Positions 21,190 to 34,649 are shown, numbered from the stretch's first letter. The stretch: 64,000 bases of DNA from Wyeomyia smithii (GCF_029784165.1 NC_073695.1:208525781-208589780); one strand, 5' to 3'. Notes: generated by a model not told the origin, from the sequence alone. Numbers and translations are program-made.

Positions 21190-22065
21190 TTGGAGCTTGC
21201 AGTTTCTCGGAAGCATTCAGTTCATTTTTCCAAACCGGAGATCGCGTATTTTCACATTCACTCAACAATAAAACGCACAGCCCAAGTTGGTGATGTGATA
21301 GATATGCGAATGGAATCAACATCATGTTACTGTTCACATACACGCTTTACACTGCTAAGAAAAAGAAAAAATCTCACTGGTGTTTGGGTTTAGTGATATC
21401 ATTGATCCAGATATGTGTCAGGTTCAAGATATGACGACATTCAGACGACTTAACTCTTTAACGAGGCTTGATTAGTTGTGGGCTCCGCGAGTAGTTGGAT
21501 ACGATTAACCTGTGAAGTAAGGATCAAGATGTCACCCACCTGGCAAAACAACAAAAACAAATTTTCTTCGCTACTTTCATTATTAAATTATTTCACTAAA
21601 TATGCTGAATTTCTATAGAATTTTTGATCATTTACAGAAGAAGTTTGAAGTTCTTATTCTCGCACACCACAAGTGTTAAAATGAAAGGAGAAACCTTTAT
21701 TCTAAATAATGAAGAAAACAACCCCGAAGATGGAAACTGAAACAAACTTTCTCGGCGCCCAATAAATAAGATCTGGTAAATTGTGATATATTGTAACGTT
21801 TAATAAAGTGAGAAGGTGTGACTTTGCAACATCATTCGACTGCTACATATGCTGGTGAAAAAAAAAACAATCGTGCTACACTGATTAATTAAGCTGCAGA
21901 TTGGTGATGTCATCGGATACTATGTTCTCATCGCGTCCGACTGTATGTTTATCGAGAATAATTCTAACGGATTTCTCCTTGTATTCAGGTGAAGCTTGCA
22001 GTTGTTTAGAAGCACTCGATTTATTTCATTGAACCGGAAATCGCAAATGTTAATCAGAATGCATG
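21190..22065 (+). other. Two further decayed exon-like units in copy B 3' region
   Basis: At about 21190-21260 and 21985-22060 a 60 bp unit follows an AG preceded by pyrimidines and translates to similar peptides (ELAVSRKHSVHFSKPE and a stop-containing relative ending KHSIYFIEPE). The unit at 16780 is a third member. Order and spacing of the surrounding sequence are not conserved. The function is not recognised. Confidence 0.35.
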
Positions 22066-22679
22066 CTTCATTTATTTTGGAACTAAACCACCGGAGTCAG
22101 AAATGTTACGAATCAACTAACAACAAATTTCGTGAAAAATAGAAACCAAATAAAGCATTTAGTGGGAGATGGCGAGCAGAATAGTGATAATCAAAATCAT
22201 AATGGCATAATGTTTATCGTTCATAGCAACTTATGATAGTTTATGGTTATCATTTCAGCATTTTTATAATTGTATAATATATTATGGCTGTAAAATATTT
22301 GGCGAAATACATATTTTTATCTTTCAGTCGATAGCTGTGCCACAGTTATACCACAGACAGACGCCCAAGCAAGAACAACATTGATCAAAATTTCTGTGTA
22401 AATTTTCAAAGTAAATTGCGTTATAAATCACTTGTACACTAGCGCCGCCTGGTGACCTTATCGCTACAATACATTTTTTTTTCGCTGGTGTACGAGGCTG
22501 GCGGTACTGGTAGCGCTATCTGGTTACGGATTGCCACTACAAAAAACTTTACACAAGTTTGGAACTCAGCTTGGACGTCTGTCTGCGGTTATACGTTGTA
22601 AATGATGCAAAGACAGATAATTTCGAAAGTCATTTACCAAATTCCGACTTTGAACTAATAGAACAGAACTATAATTGAA

Positions 22680-22815
22680 ATAACTTGAGCATATAACAAC
22701 TGGCTTGTGAGACCAGTATGAACCCCTGACACTATTAGTTTCTTCCGAGCCGAGACTCGAACTTACGACAACTGGCTTGTTGAGCCAGCATCGTACCTCG
22801 GGACCAACTGGAAGA
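22680..22815 (-). mobile_element. tRNA-derived dimeric SINE, internally deleted (copy B)
   Basis: It is the inverse of the SINE at 9096-9390, but the two tRNA-like units are almost adjacent. About 150 bp present in A, in X2 and in an independent SINE at 34058 is absent, so B carries a deletion rather than A an insertion. Confidence 0.55.
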
Positions 22816-23091
22816 ATTGCACCCGTTATAAAATATATACGACGCATACATCAATGAGCAGATATACAATAAAAGCGTGTGCTGAGCTGCGTGAATTGTT
22901 TGTCTGTCAAGAAGTTTTAGCTTAATAAGAACTGACATGTTGAAGACTAATCAAGATGACGTTGAATCTTTTTGCATATATTGCATTGACTTCAGTTTGA
23001 GAGTTGAAAAGTGGCTACATAACAGGACAATACAAAAACAAATAAGTACACAATTGATTGGCTTATTTATGCACTTTGTTCGAAAAGAATC

Positions 23092-26000
23092 TCATCTTAC
23101 TAAAGGCAAATTCATACGCACGGCTTTCCTGGCCCTTTTTTGTTTTTTCTTACTATTTTGAATCAGTTTATATTGCATCCGAGTATCTCGTAGGAATCCT
23201 TGAATAAGCGTATTGAATATAATATCAACAATTTTGTCGAAACACTCTCGACAAGCTACCGTGTCAAATGATTCGAAACTTAAGTATCTCTTTAGCCGGG
23301 TTTTGACCCCTTGTCTGTTCTGGTAAAGAAATTTGCGAAAAAATCGCCTGAAAACAAAAAAAGCCAATAGTCCAATATCATACAAAATTTTGTTGGGTAT
23401 AGTAACTCGCCGAGTAGAAATCATAGATTTCAATCTGCAAAACGAATAACTTTCGTTACGAAACCATTCCTCATCGTCTTGTTCTGGAGTTAGTTTTGTG
23501 CGGCATTTCTTATGTCTGATTTTGCATACTGCCGCTCCTGTTAAATATACTAATACATTCAGTTCCTTAGCAGATACTTCATAAGGAATTGTAGTATCAA
23601 GGCTGTCGCAGTTGTATTTAACTTCGGTATGGACTATTGGATCACACAGATGTGTTAAATCATTTTCTGTTAAAAGTGGTCGGGCATTATCGGCTTTGCA
23701 ATTACGACCGTCATTGTTTTTTTGTACGGTAGCAGTTATCATTGCGTATTTAAACGCACTCCCGAATTGTAATGCATTCGGACAATCATTGAAACCATTT
23801 CGTCTGCGAATCTCCGCGAAAAAGTTCTCCAAACAGTCTTGGCACAAAGGATTTGTACATAAATATGTACATTTGTAATTTTCCTTAAGATGTTTCCAAA
23901 TCCATTTCAAAGCAATAATGTTATTAATAAAGCCTCCAATGTAATGTGGATGGCGCTGAGTGTACTTAAGTTGCTTAGACATTTCAGTCGCCTGCAATAT
24001 ACACTTTGTGTAATTTTGAGTAGGTATATATTATACTAAAGAAAACCTCTGAAATATCAAAGCAAGAGTTATTCGTGTAGAACATTCTTTGTAAACAAAA
24101 TAACATTTGCTCTAGAAATTCAAAATGGATAGAATTATTGGTGATAAGGCTGGAATATACAAAATATTAAGGAGGTGCTTGTTACATCTGTGTATATTTT
24201 CTTAGAATTAAACGCGTCAAATAGTTTATCATGCATATGAATAAAATCAGCCGTAGATAAGGCATTTTGTGGAAGTTGGCTCGTGCTTACGTAGTGTCGC
24301 ATCCCTATCGCAGAGGTTTCACTAAGCGTACGTGTGGCTAAGGCCACGTTCATCGTCGCGAACGGTGGCAGATCGATGCTTTTTTGGGCTCAGTTTTGGC
24401 ACAAGCCGCAGGGTGGACCCAATATCCGCTTCAAACAGCTGACGTATTTGTGAAAATGATGCTATTTTGTTTCCGAACACAGCGTTATTCTTATATAGAG
24501 CATTACGGGCACTTTTAGTTAAATGAGGGGCATCGAACATTAATGCAATCTCGTTATTGTCTATCTCGAACACGGGATTTGACATTGTTACACCAACTTC
24601 CCTTGCCATTTTCATATTTGTCGCAGATTGGTCCATAGTAACGACTATTGTTCGCATGCCGCATTGTTGCACCGCTCGCACGCTCTTTTTAATAAAACCA
24701 AATTGTACCTTACTTTCTAAACTATTGTGTGCTAGCAGATATCCAATGGGCTTAAATACACCAAGAATTTTTTTTTTAAACTTTATCATCATATAAAAAG
24801 TTTTACGTACTTGTTTATAACGAGCATATATCCCTGATACCATGATAACTACTGCTTCCGTTGCTAGTTTTAAAGGGTCATTTTTTTCAATTCTACAAGA
24901 TCTGCCATCACTTGGAAAGCCAAAAAATGTATCAGCTTTCGCTAAATAGGACAATTCAGCTTTAATTGCCATTCCGTCGACAGTCATTGCCACAATGCAA
25001 TTTTTTCTTGACTTTTTTTTTTCATTTTTTGTTTAATCAGTGATAATAAAAATGGGTCAAGACCCGGCCCAATCCTAATATGCTTATTATGAGAGTACAC
25101 AGTGTTTCTATGCGGTAGAACCAAATATCCAGAACGTCGAACATAGCGATATGCACGAGACCCACTCATATAGGTTCCAGCAGCAAATCTTATCGTTTCC
25201 CTATGCCATCTTCGTGCTCTTGGTTTACGGTGTGCATTACGGAGAGCATCGAAAATAACAGGGTTTTTTAAAACCATCTGACCTAACGACTTATTGATGA
25301 CAGATTGTTTCTGCAAAGCTTTCAGCTCGCGTCTTAAACCTAATAAGGTTTTCTTATGTTTCAGTATCGACTGATATCTTCGTGTTGCGGTTTGTTGAGA
25401 AACGAAAAGGCGACGTTTCAGTTGTTTTATTTTACTAGAATGTGTACAGCGATCCGGAAAATTCTTGCTAAAGCAAGTAATGTCTTCTGCCACACACGAA
25501 AAATCTACATTACGACTGCCGATATTGCTTGTTACGTTCACAGAAACCTCCGAAAAGAGTTCAACAGCTTCGTTTGAACTAACATTCAAGGCACATGGTT
25601 TTAAGTCTAGGAAGGGGTCTGTTAGATTTGCTCTCCACTCTGGAAATTCGTTATCTTCGATAAATTCGGTAGGTGATATTAGGTTACATTCATAGTCAGA
25701 CTTGTGTAATTAACCAGTTTTAACCAAACTATTTAGTTAGTTATTCACATGCGAATTACACCTTTTGTCGGTTGCATCAAAATCCTCTCTCAGATCACAT
25801 ACGTCAAATGGTTCAAACCAATAATTTTTTTCTTCCATTCGGTTTATAGCATGTAATTCAGTATCCAGAAACGAGTCTCTGTCGATATTATTCGCACAAC
25901 GAAAAGTACCTTCAAAAGCTACAAGCATATCCTTATCTTTTTGAACGAACTCACACGATTTCTCACTTTTATCGACACAATCGTCTAGTACATAATCTAT

Positions 26001-27788
26001 ATTTGAGTTTAAAGTTAAGCTTTGTAAATCTTTCAAATGCACAGCAGAAGTTTGAACAATCTTTAGCGGAGCTTTTAAAGCTGTTCGCCATTCTGTAAAA
26101 TTTTCATTTTCGATGAATTCAATCGACGCCGATAAAAAATTACATCCCGGACTTAATCTGCGTAAACGACAAAATATGTTAAAGCTGTTCAACCTAAACT
26201 ATTAACATGTTAAGTGTTTTGTATATTCACTTTTGAAGTAGAATACTTCTCTCAGGAAGTTCGGCTACATAGGGATGTGAAATGAAAATCTAAAACCGAA
26301 AAAAGTGAAAAATATGTCCAATTTCAAATGCTAATAAATCGGTTAGTATTCGATGGATTCCCTTCGTTCTTGTAGCAATGGACTGGAAAATCTTCTAAGA
26401 TTCTTCCCAAAAGAAGATAATTGTAATTTTATTGTTCAAACTAGTGTACTATTGAAAATAGTCCAGTCTTGTCAAAACGAAAAATTCGACCTCTGATTGG
26501 TCGTTATATGCTTGCGTCCCAAGCACGGTCGACAGAATCATATACCTTGCAATTTATAATATGCTATTTGGCCTATATAAGAGGCTGTCTCAGCCGAAGC
26601 CGCTCATAATAGTTTCAGACAGCGACAACAGCAGTCCTCCCTTAGCAGCAGCAGTAGCAGTGCAGTGGATACCAGCGATAGCGGATAGCAGCCACAACTG
26701 TGTCATGACTACGGGTAGCGTAGCAGTTCCAGCGGGTATCAGCATCGATAGCAGCTAATGCAGTGAGGCACTTTGGTGAAATGCAGTCTCTGTGCGATAG
26801 CGGGCACTAGCAAATGCATTCAATGAAAAGTTGACTCATTTTGACATCACATGAGCCATCAAGTTGCAACAAATGACTGACACGCAAGCAGCCGGGTTAT
26901 CTTCCTTGTAAAAGTATTCTACTTCAACCTTGCGATCGTGGCTTTGCACACAACCCTGCTGTGATTTTTGTTCATTGAATTGAGATCATGCGAGTCGGTC
27001 ATACAGTTTGGCTCAAAATTATTCGTTGTTGTTTCCTTTCGCTCCGACCTATGCATTTCAGTCTGTGGAAGCGGATTTGTATTACCAAGTTTATTGCCAC
27101 TTTCTTCAATGAACTCGATCGATTTCGACATACCATCGAATTTCGGTTTAAATCTATGCAAATGATAAATGATACAAAACTATTCCTCCCGTACTGCATA
27201 TATATTTTGTTTACCTGTTTATAGCATTCCGATCATATACACTATACGATTCCATATTATCATAGTTTATGTCTATTAGGTTTAATGGTTGTAATTCAGT
27301 TGGTTGACAGCGGGAGCTGTTGACAAATTCCGCATAGGGAGCCCTTAGAGCAGCTTGCCACTTCTCATAGTCATAGTCTATCACAAATTCTGCCAATTGC
27401 GGAATAGCTCCATAATGCAACCTGGGTTTTTGAATTAAAAGTGTATGCAGATTTATTGTTTCTTCACAGTTCAATAAAACTTATATTTACCTATTTCTCT
27501 CTGTACAAGTATCACGATAATCATCTGTCTGGAAATGGTTAGAGCATACTCTCATTCGGCTCAATGCTTGCGATCCATTTCGCCGGAACAAAATTTCTGC
27601 TTCTGAAGAATTACAAGATTTGATCCACCTGAAACATCTGCAGTATTCTAATGTTACAATCCAGATGACAATAATGCAATACAAAATATTCCATACAGCT
27701 CTTCATCTGCCGGAAATTTGTGAAAGGATACTCCGCATCCATCTCCTTCACGATTTGTGCACCAGTAATACTCGCATTTTCTTCCCAT
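23092..27788 (-). pseudogene. P-element transposase, THAP type, copy B (broken)
   Basis: ATG at 27788 opens the same THAP domain as in copy A (exons 27697-27788 and ending 27637, intron 59 nt). Module exons follow: ending at 27215, about 27155-26970, about 26157-25760, and from about 25700. The RNase H-like core is more complete than in A: DGMAIK (about 24977), MDQSATN (about 24640), FDAPHLTKSARNAL (about 24535). The C-terminal domain (23997-23092) has DCLENFFAEIR. Defects differ from A: a MITE sits at one splice donor (26963), the acceptor near 25700 reads cacaag where A has cacagg, an extra A near 25010 shifts the frame, and stops follow 24322. An Asp/Asp/Glu layout fits the P and THAP9 family. 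Confidence 0.8.
26235..26963. mobile_element. Short member of the promoter-bearing non-autonomous family (in P copy B)
   Basis: This 729 bp insert starts GAAGTAGAATACTTCTCTC and ends GTTGTGCAAAGCC-type sequence near 26950, like the larger insert at 2998-6616. It keeps the reverse CCAAT (GATTGGTCG), TATATAAG (26574) and downstream GCCGCTCATAATAGTTTC. In copy A the same site is uninterrupted (2262-2270), with a short T-rich target. It lands at the donor of the third module exon. Confidence 0.7.
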
Positions 27789-27974
27789 TTTATCGCAAGC
27801 AAGTGATCAGCAACAAGAAAGTCAACAGTTTGCTCTAAACTCCGTTGTAAAAGATGCAACTTGGATTCACAAAATGGCAGTTCTTTATTTGCTTCTCACT
27901 GCTGCAGATGAAATGAAGTAGCGAGATATTTAAACAAACGTTAAACACTGCTACCTTAGGGAGTAAGGAGTAGC

Positions 27975-28124
27975 ATGTAGTAGTGATAAACACAGTGACG
28001 GTAGCGACATCATATTTAGTTTACCAACTAGCCAAGCAAGGGGCCTATTTCGGGGGGTATATTTTTACGCACACCTTATTTTTTACACACTTTTTTTCAT
28101 TTGCTTGTTAGTCTGTTCTCTGTG
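27975..28124 (-). repeat. 5' terminal inverted repeat of P copy B
   Basis: The inverse of this block aligns with 20265-20420: the outer 20 bases are identical, followed by an A/T-rich spacer, a CCCCCCGAA-type segment and GATGTCGCTACCGTC. Confidence 0.75.
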
Positions 28125-28540
28125 GCCTAGGTCTTTGCCGATTGATCCGTTCCGTATTTCTAAATTCGTTGTTCGTGGTTGATATAAGGTTTCGGTATGC
28201 TACCTTACCAGGGTCGCGATACCTACATCCTGCTGATGGCTGCCATCTTAGGTGTAGCTGGCGGGATACAGCATTCCATAATTCAGACGCCCGCTCCGGG
28301 CCAGACGTTGTTGTACGCCGCCCCTATGGGAATACAGCCGCGTACAACCCCCTTCCCAGTCAGCATACGACCATAGTTTCCACCGGGGTTGGTTACCCGA
28401 TCTCCGCTAAGGTTACTCGTATTCCGGTCGGCAACACGTGGAGGTTGGGATAGGATAGGGTGCTGGACAGAGGTGAATGGCCACATTAGGGTCTCAAGTT
28501 ACACGTGTCCAGCCATTTACCAACCTATCAAAAATAAGGG
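28125..28540. other. Flank of P copy B, unclassified
   Basis: This GC-richer stretch has short ORFs on both strands and no recognised domain. It may be part of a retroelement LTR or UTR, but nothing in it settles that. Confidence 0.3.
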
Positions 28541-31279
28541 TAACCAAAATATAAGAAAAAAATACCAGAAAAATAAATCTGCGTGCTTGCATATGCGTAA
28601 TATATACAATTATTGAAATTTTTGTCATGTTTTTAAATTGAATTTACTCAAATTTAAAATATAACAGATTTTTAAAAATTCCTGCATTTATAGAGTCAAG
28701 TATGCCATTCAAAATGAGACCAAAAGATATTTTTTATGTTTGCCCCAAAAAGAATGACAAACAAATAAAAAACGCATGTTTTTTATAAAAAACATTAATA
28801 ACTTTGAGTAGAATTAAGATATTTACAATATCAGCATTGCAAATTGTTTCTCTCAAAAAGCTCTAAACGTTGTTTAAAGACAGTTTAAAGGTGAAACTTG
28901 AAATAAAAAAGTTAGAGCGCAAAATGTGTTTTTTTCAATGTAAATCGGTTGTTTTCAAGATAGAGAAAAACTTTTTTTATAAAGTTAGGGTAAAGAACGG
29001 CTTAAGCAGTAGCGCCCATTTTAATCAGTCGAAGAAAACAGGCCTCAAACTCCTGCTTTTTGATCAATATCGACAATTTCAATGATGGAAACGAAAACTT
29101 TGATTGTCTAGCTGTCTTACGAATTTAAGAAATACCGTTAATCACAAAGCAATCTGTGAACAATAACCATTTGAAACAAATCGACCTATATTGCAGCCAT
29201 TCAGAAGCTACTTCGGGTGCTGAAATAAAACGCCTGCAAAAGATATGGAAACTGCTTAAAATAGTTTCGGGGTGATCGGAATAGTGTCCCTCGATTGGTA
29301 ACTTTAATAGATTATTGTTAAAGTTTGCTAACTTAGTTTTACAACCTGAAAACAAGTTTTAACAGAGATAAAGATAGAGAACAGATTGATATACTTCTGT
29401 TTGAATTTCACCCAACACATTTCGAGTATTTCGTCTCAATACACAGGCGTTTCCTAAAGCTGCTTAGAATATGTTCCCTACCCTACTTAAATTATTGGAG
29501 CTATAACATTGTAGAACAAGTTTTTCTTCTATCTACAAGGATAAAAAAGTTAGATACTTGATTGCATCGAAAATTTTGGTAACCCTAATTTTTGATAATT
29601 AACAACTTTGTAGAAGAAAGTTTTTTTCTAAAACATTGCTATAGAACTCTAGACCCAAACTTCCCCCTAAATTTGGTTTCTGGACCATTGTGCAGTGGTT
29701 TAAAACGCGAAAAACGTGATAGTCAGCCTTTTGAGCATAAAAATGCCATTCAAATGCTATAGTGTATTCGACAAAGTTATTGTGGATCCTAAGGGGCATC
29801 TTTTGATGTAAATACATAATTGATTAATGAAATGAAGTTTTCAGCAAAGTTGTAGACAATTTTATTTAGCAAAACTTTGGTTCTATCTCTTGAAAATCTA
29901 CCACATACAGGTAGTTTTAGGTAATAATCACAGAGATACCTTGGTATGGATAGATATGATCGAAAATAAAAATAAATTTGAGGGTATCTCTGAGCTGACA
30001 TTTCCTTTTCAGAATGCAAGCATTGAAAAAATGTCAAAGCATGTCGCTTATTTTGTTATAAAAAAAAACTTGGCATCTGCATACACTAGTGACGTAGCAA
30101 TTATTTTCGGAATAAAATATATTTCTTTCTATTTTCATGTTTTCCAAAAAATGTACGATGCTGTAAATATAAATGACTTTCGTATTTTTTAACGAAAAAT
30201 CGAAAATTCTCCCAATTCTGTACATCGTTGAAGAAAAAAAATATAAAAAACGCCGAAAAGCCAAAAATCTAATTTTTTCATCAACGCCCAAGTCTTTGAG
30301 AGACTGAAACTAATGAAACCATCTTGCAAAGCTAGTACCAATCTCCGTCTCTCGAGTGTAGATTGTTGTTTTTGCAGCTTTTTGCAGTTTTGCGAGAAAT
30401 TTCAGTGCGAAAAAGTGCATTTTTGCCATTCTCCTAGAAAAAAATAGAAATCACTGGCAAAACCGGAGGTATGAAAGTGCTCCAAAGGGTGCATATACCA
30501 CTCGACTCAGTTCGACGAGCTGAGCATTTTCTGTATGTGTGTATGTGCAACTTTTCAATCTCAGTCGATTTTCTCAAAGATGGCTGGACTAATTCTGTTA
30601 TCATACACTTGAATGTTCAAAATCGTGTTTATTAAAGCATATTTATAACAACATTTATTATTCAATTGACAAAATATTGTACATTCCAACTAATTCCAAT
30701 CTATTCCTGCCAAAAACCTTACAAAACTTGCTATAATTTATAATAATCAGTAAGTAATTTCGATAGGAGTTTTAATATTTTAACTGTTAGCGAGACCAAG
30801 TTTAGAACACAAGTTGATACAAAAAGTTCGTAACAAACTATCAAGATTTGTTATAATCCTGATATTTTCGACTGCTCGGGTTTAGTGTATAACACAAATT
30901 TTTAGAAAAATCCATTAAGTCTAGCAGGAGTTATTGCACTTTTGAGTGTCTGGACGTTTTTGGACATATCATCTTTGAGGGCCGTTTCACCCCACTTAAC
31001 ATCAATGAAAAAAATTGAAATTTTGCAACACTTCCTACCTTGAATTCGGGTTATTCGCGTTGAAAGAGATTTTGAAGGCTGTGAACGTGAACACTTATAT
31101 GTAATTGTCAAATTGTGCGTGATGACAAAAGCAAAAATATTTCCTTTCTTCTTTTTCGCAAAGATAGTTCGTGATGAATATACCTTTGAAGGGTAAATCC
31201 AGACAATAAAAGAACTGGAGGATTCATCACAAAAATTTACGAATAAAATCATAGCCCTTTATAACTAAAGCTGTCCAAC
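28541..31279. other. AT-rich repeat-like stretch without a gene
   Basis: No credible coding region is visible. Two segments recur in the window. One, 30410-30600 (ttctcctagaaa, then gtgctccaaagggt and gctgagcattttctgtatgtg), is the inverse of 46660-46862. The other, about 31045-31180, is the inverse of about 60640-60775. The phrase 'ttgtag...aacttt' repeats between 29500 and 29900, typical of an interspersed element. Confidence 0.5.
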
Positions 31280-32805
31280 CAAGACGCGAGTATCCAACAA
31301 AGACGCGTCTCGGTGGAACAAAAATCTAGAAAAACTGAGGAAGTTAACTAGAAGGTTGTTCAACAGAGCCAAGTTAACCTCAAATTGGGATGCTTATAGA
31401 GAGTCCCTTACGCAATGCAATAAAGAAATTAGGAAATCACGCAGGAGGGGATGTAGATTAATGTGTGAACAAATTGAAAGCACCCCTGCAGCTTCAAGAG
31501 TACACAAAGCCCTGGCCAAAGATCACACGAATGGCTTGGGCAGAATAAAGAAGGACGACGGTACTTTTACTGCCGTCTATCTTGAAACACTCAATTTTAT
31601 GATGAAGAAACACTTCCCAGGATCACTTACCATTCTAGAAGAAGAAACGCAGGGCTCAAATGCGCCATGTGCTGGTTCGACTATCGCTAGGACTAATGCG
31701 CATTACATAGCCTGCGATATCTTCACAGAATCGAAAGTGGAATGAGCAATCAACTCATCCGAGCCCTATAAGTCCCCGGGACTGGATGGATAATTACCAA
31801 TAATGCTTCAATGGTGTGGAAGGGTAATGAATCCATCCATAAACGAGATATTTAGGGCAAGCTTGACACTTAATTACATACCCACCAACTGGAGAAAAAC
31901 GAGAGTGATCTTCATACCAAAGGCTGTGAAGCGCGACAAAACACTTCCAAAAGCCTTTAGACCAATTAGTCTAACCTCCATTATATTAAAAATTATGGAA
32001 AAACTAATTGACTATCACGTCAAACCAACGTACCTAAAAACCTCTCCGCTGAGTAGGTATCAGTTTGCATATTGAAACAACAGTGGATGCAATACATATG
32101 CTGATATATGCTACATATGCTGAAAAATAGCGAAATCTATAGACACAAAAGAAATCGCACTCGCTGCTTTCTTAGACATAGAGGAAGCTTCTGATAATGT
32201 TTCCCATCACTCAATGTTGAAGGCAATGGGACACCATGGGTTTGATACATATACCTCAAAATGGATCAAAACCATACTGAATAGTCGTGAGATAACAGCA
32301 GCAGGGTTGTTACAGAAACCTTAATTTTGAATCCGCAAAATCCGCGCCACGGTTTTGAAGATCCGCGCCGTGAAAACTAAATCCGCGCCGAAGAAAAAAT
32401 AATAAAAACTTATGATTCAACATGGTAAAATTAATACCATCTTTAAAATGTCATGCTGATATGATAAATACTTAAGACATTAAAGTGATAGATCACCATT
32501 TAATCCCGTATATTGTCGGAAACAGTCAATAAGTAATTAAAAATCTTCGTGACTTGCAAACCATACTAAAAGTTGCGAAAAATCTTGTTGAAAATAATTC
32601 AAAAGGACGAGATAGGTTTTAGCTAGAAAATAAAAAAAAAACGGTTATTAATACGATTAAGTCTATGTAACCCACGTATAGCGCCAAACTCGAAAAATTA
32701 GAAGCAATCGAAAAAGTAGAAGAATCTCTCAACTCGATTTCAGGTCTAACATCCAATTTATATCTGTAGAAACATGGAATAGACTCAAGTAAGAGTTTTT
32801 TAATG

Positions 32806-33960
32806 CAAGGTGATCACTCAAAATCAATTTTGATTTCCCGCTTTTTTCCCGGTTTTCCCGATGAAAGGCTTCAAATTTTCTCGGTGCTTCATTTTTAAAA
32901 ATAATGTGAATAACATCATTATATCTGTTTATTTATATCCTTGCGAGAATAGTGTTATTAAAGCTATGAAAAATATTACTCTTTCAAAAATTTTGCTTCC
33001 TTTAACTGTTTATCGACTTTAGCAAGTACCTTCATGGAGACTTCCTGCACAATTTTCGCCCTTTTTATCTAAAAATCGTTGACAATCTTCCTTTGAATGC
33101 CAATGGAATGCATGGAAAAAAATTAATATCGATCGTTTTACATTAGAGCTTAGAAGTTTTGTCTTCTCATGCAAAATTTGTTCTCAAGCTAACTTCGGGA
33201 AAAAGAGCCTCAAAGCGACCAATGAAGAAATTCACATGGAACTGTTCAAATTATTTTTTTTATGGTAAATGTGTTGGAAATTTATAAAACGTTGAGATCT
33301 GTCATCTCAAAACTTTTTTTTTAAGTTTCGATCCTGGGATCAATGAAATGTTTGAGAAATTCTCTTATGACCCGTAAAATAAATTCAACCGACACTCTGA
33401 ATAAACAATTTGAAAGAAATATTATTCAAAAGAATCGGTGTAAAACGCGGCTTTTCCTGGAAATCCGCATGACAAACCACGGAAATTCCTAAATCCGCAT
33501 TAAAAAAAGGCGTGAAAAACCAAACCAAAAACTGCGTAAAAATCAATTTTAATACATTTCTAAACGGAAGCATGACAGTTTTTCAGGAATCCGATAGATT
33601 TGAGTTCCTCTTTTAAAACAGTATACATCCTAACGAAAAACGAAATCGTCTTGAAAGTTCTAAAATATATCAAAAAATGTTTTAATGACATCAATTTTAG
33701 ATCGTAACAATTTGGAAAAAAAGAACAATTATTCAAAAATAAATAATTTTCTTTTTTAATCCAATGTATATATTTTCCAAATCTAGGAATTAATTTGCTA
33801 CAACTCGTTCATTGGCAACATTAGTAGAAGACATGCAGAAGGATGATTTTCCAGATGTGAAACCTAATTTCCCGGTTTTCCCGTCTTTTGTTCCGGTGAT
33901 TTAAAATTCCCGTCTTTTTTTCGTCTTTTTCATGCTTTTCCCGGTAGAGTGGCCACCCTG
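32806..33960. mobile_element. Nested hAT-like MITE
   Basis: The left end CAAGGTGATCACTC and the inverse of the right end (CAGGGTGGCCACTC) match at 11 of 14 positions. Both ends are followed by 'tttcccg' runs. No ORF is recognised and no clear target duplication was found. Confidence 0.5.
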
Positions 33961-34057
33961 ATTATTAATGTACGTAAACATGTGGGCGTGGGTTGCAAGG
34001 CACTCTCTTCTAATAGACCAATCGCACTTTTTTTAAGATAGTGGAAGCTTGACTCCT

Positions 34058-34263
34058 CAGCTGGTCTTGAGGTACGATGCTGGCATAACAAGCCAGTTAT
34101 CAAAGGCTCGAGTCTCAGCACGGGAGAGAATGTTAGTGTCAGTAGGATCGTAACGCTAGCCCCGCAATTGTCCTGTGCGCTTAACAGTCGGCTGCGAAGT
34201 CTGTGTATAATAAACAGAAGGTCAAGTTCCGGATCGGATTGTAGCACCAAGGCTTTGCTTTGT
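34058..34263 (+). mobile_element. tRNA-derived SINE
   Basis: This is the same family as the first unit at 9096: CTGGCATAACAAGCCAG, CTCGAGTCTC, then GTGTCAGTAGGATC and a tail with ATAATAAACAGA. It includes the middle segment that copy B lacks. Confidence 0.55.
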
Positions 34264-34649
34264 TTTGGTAGCTTTGTTCTTTTATACCTGAAGAAACAGT
34301 TCCTAATCAATAAAAAATTAAACATCAACAATATGGGATATTTGAATTTTGAACAAATTTGAGATTTTCAAATATAGAAGTTTTTGTTAGAGAAACTTTT
34401 TTTTTTCTTAAAAGTGACCATGTTGAAATGTTCAGAAGAGTTTCAATAAATGATCAATGAATTCCAGACGGTTTTCTATACGCCATTCATTGACAACTTT
34501 TCTCTAATTCTTGTCATTACTGACGTCGATGAGCGGCATGTGAGTTCAGATGGTCATGAAAAAAGACATGTTCTTGTTCGGAAGACTTCTTTCGCTTAAA
34601 AGTACCCATTTTGTTTTGTTCAGAAGAGCTACAGGCAACTCAAAAGTCT

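Larger units (their letters stand above)
20265..28124 (-). mobile_element. P-superfamily DNA transposon, copy B (7.86 kb, both termini present)
   Basis: The left end (+ strand) begins CACAGAGAACAGACTAACAA. The right end read on the - strand begins CACAGAGAACAGACTAACAA as well. Similarity between the ends continues, with gaps, for about 150 bp, including GATGTCGCTACCGTC, so these are long imperfect terminal inverted repeats. The 5' (THAP) end is at 28124. The coding part ends at 23092, and the remaining 2.8 kb to 20265 is non-coding on this strand. The 8 bp flanks (acttcaaa and gcctaggt) do not match, so this is not a simple insertion. Confidence 0.8.

Noticed and set aside
20265..28124. Copy B as a simple P insertion with an 8 bp target duplication
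   Set aside because: The flanking octamers differ (acttcaaa versus gcctaggt), so a rearranged origin is more likely.
28142..28486. Overlapping ORFs on both strands in a GC-richer segment
   Set aside because: No domain recognised. Long frames on both strands reflect composition.
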